A stretch of DNA of 64,000 nucleotides from the NCBI GenBank assembly GCA_016715965.1, contig JADJXG010000001.1, positions 1,493,501 through 1,557,500 of the forward strand. The letters run 5' to 3'. Origin of the DNA: Saprospiraceae bacterium. Its GTDB lineage: Bacteria > Bacteroidota > Bacteroidia > Chitinophagales > Saprospiraceae. The notes beneath the pieces were generated by a model, which was not told where the DNA came from, did not search any database, and was given only the letters and a program-made list of their open reading frames with translations. Position 1 is the stretch's first letter. Each line of letters opens with the position of its first letter. Position numbers and translations under genes: made by a program. Positions 62,922-64,000 of this stretch are shown one piece after another.

Positions 62922-64000
62922 ATGTTACACTATTCCCACATTTTTAAGTATTGGCAAAATTTAATGCCTTTAAGAGCTTTTAAAATATGCCTTTTGATCC
63001 TTGTTGTATTTTTTGATCATTCAGTTGTCCAAACACAAGATTTGGATCCTGTTAAAAAAATTAGTTATGATCAGCTTGAGACCGTTTCATTTGCGATTTC
63101 CAGTGATTTAAGCCTGGAGACTCTTCACCCATCCGACATTCTAATGGCACGTAGTGAAGTAACTAAAAAAAGCAAAATCATCACGGTAGATCAGTCTGGT
63201 AAATTAAGAACGGAAACAATTTCGTTGTATAGCAATGGTCAAGAAAAGAGCCAATTTACAAGACCTTATCGAACCGTTCTGGATGATCAAGGAGTTAAAT
63301 TTTATAATGCTGAGAATGTCCTTTATTTTCAAGAGCAACATTCAGAAGGTGAAGAAATTCCAACTTTTGAATTAACGGAAGATTTTATGGATCATTTTGG
63401 CTATCATCCCACCTTGCAAAAGCCAAATCAAGATGAGCTATATGCACTGATTAATTCTGGTTTTTCAATTGATTTTGATGGACAGAGTATTCTGACCTTA
63501 GTTGATTCTAATTTCCGCGCAGTTTTTGATTTTATCAAGCAATCCACTTTGGAGGAATTTTATAAAAATGGTGTATTGCACCATAGCATATATACCCAGT
63601 TTTCTCCAGAATTGGAAAATGGTATGACTGTTAAAGTCTTGACTATTGATAAGTCTTACCTCTCCCTAAGAAATGGAGGATTAATGGAAAAAACCACTCA
63701 GACTGAATTTAATAATTATGAAATAGACAACCAATCAGTTTATCAAATAGAGAATTTTAACGATTTAAACACGAGATCCAATAGTTCTCAGTCGAGAATA
63801 ACAATAAATCAATTTGACAACAAGGTATTTACAAAACAAGAGTCGGTGGTTTTATGGCCTAATCCAATGACAGATATCATAAATGTTGAGGTGAATGATT
63901 CTGCTGGTAAATTGGAATACAGGATATTAAACTTACAAGGTCAAACCATTGTCTCAGGTGGATTTCAAAGAAAAATACAAATTAACCTTTCCGACATTTC
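62922..64000 (+). CDS. T9SS sorting domain protein, C-terminus cut by the window edge
   Basis: The frame is open from the ATG at 62922 to the window end (359 codons). A hydrophobic signal (AFKICLLILVVFF) ends near SVVQTQD. The middle is an unassigned beta-rich region (GVLHHSIYTQFSPELE). At about residue 315 a T9SS type A domain begins: VVLWPNPMTDIINVEV, YRILNLQGQTIVSGG. Only a few dozen residues should be missing. It is divergent from the HTH-type paralogue at 61725-62720. Function is unknown. Confidence 0.8.
   Translation, partial: MLHYSHIFKYWQNLMPLRAFKICLLILVVFFDHSVVQTQDLDPVKKISYDQLETVSFAISSDLSLETLHPSDILMARSEVTKKSKIITVDQSGKLRTETISLYSNGQEKSQFTRPYRTVLDDQGVKFYNAENVLYFQEQHSEGEEIPTFELTEDFMDHFGYHPTLQKPNQDELYALINSGFSIDFDGQSILTLVDSNFRAVFDFIKQSTLEEFYKNGVLHHSIYTQFSPELENGMTVKVLTIDKSYLSLRNGGLMEKTTQTEFNNYEIDNQSVYQIENFNDLNTRSNSSQSRITINQFDNKVFTKQESVVLWPNPMTDIINVEVNDSAGKLEYRILNLQGQTIVSGGFQRKIQINLSDI

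Overview
The window looks like chromosomal DNA of a member of the phylum Bacteroidota, most likely the Saprospiria/Saprospiraceae. The reasons are several secreted proteins with type IX secretion (T9SS) C-terminal sorting domains, the gliding genes gldE and gldD beside mutY and ssb, promoters of the TTTG-N18/19-TAnnTTTG type, frequent TTG/GTG starts, and lineage-typical families (DUF3078, DUF6029, DUF2480, DUF4386, Omp28, LytTR regulators, Reg_prop propellers). The lineage call is inference; no rRNA is present.

Layout. 1-3.9 kb: truncated envelope gene, low-molecular-weight phosphatase, ferritin and two secreted proteins. 3.9-7.2 kb (minus): acetyltransferase and polysaccharide deacetylase in an overlapping pair, then a DUF3078 protein. 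7.4-12.4 kb (plus): tightly packed M28 peptidase-mutY-ssb-gldE-gldD. 12.4-16.3 kb (minus): methyltransferase, metG, EamA transporter. 16.3-17.9 kb (plus): peroxiredoxin-clpS-aat, an N-degron cassette behind a canonical promoter. 17.9-21.0 kb: TlpA-like thioredoxin divergent from DUF6029-Omp28. 21.2-23.5 kb: a non-coding, hairpin-rich element interrupted by an intact IS4-family insertion sequence. 23.8-29.4 kb (minus): OmpA-like lipoprotein, ubiX, folC and a large FAD/Fe-S oxidoreductase. 29.5-32.4 kb: HTH-type protein of an uncharacterised family, then a VWA protein with a degenerate MtfA-like membrane protein. 32.7 kb: tRNA-Phe. 33.2-40.6 kb (plus): two small exported proteins, a membrane protein overlapping a NarL-type histidine kinase, its response regulator, and a 1278-residue T9SS protein with cohesin- and dockerin-like modules. 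40.8-45.0 kb (minus): Reg_prop relic, murI, two ompH genes, DUF2480, scpB, tadA. 45.1-52.4 kb (plus): guaB, broken REP-associated transposase, BNR-propeller T9SS protein, tricorn-like protease. 52.5-54.5 kb (minus): LytTR/LytS two-component pair. 54.7-58.4 kb (plus): serine hydrolase, two membrane proteins, acetyltransferase. 58.4-62.7 kb (minus): broken Reg_prop/T9SS gene, FG-GAP T9SS protein and a second copy of the HTH-type family. 62.9-64 kb: a T9SS protein cut by the window edge.

Most of the window is housekeeping and envelope biology. The less ordinary parts are the nested mobile DNA at 21-23.5 kb, the paired HTH-type paralogues, the VWA/MtfA-like pair, the sensor-regulator-cohesin/dockerin cluster, and three decayed genes. 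No CRISPR array, phage module or recognisable defence island was seen.
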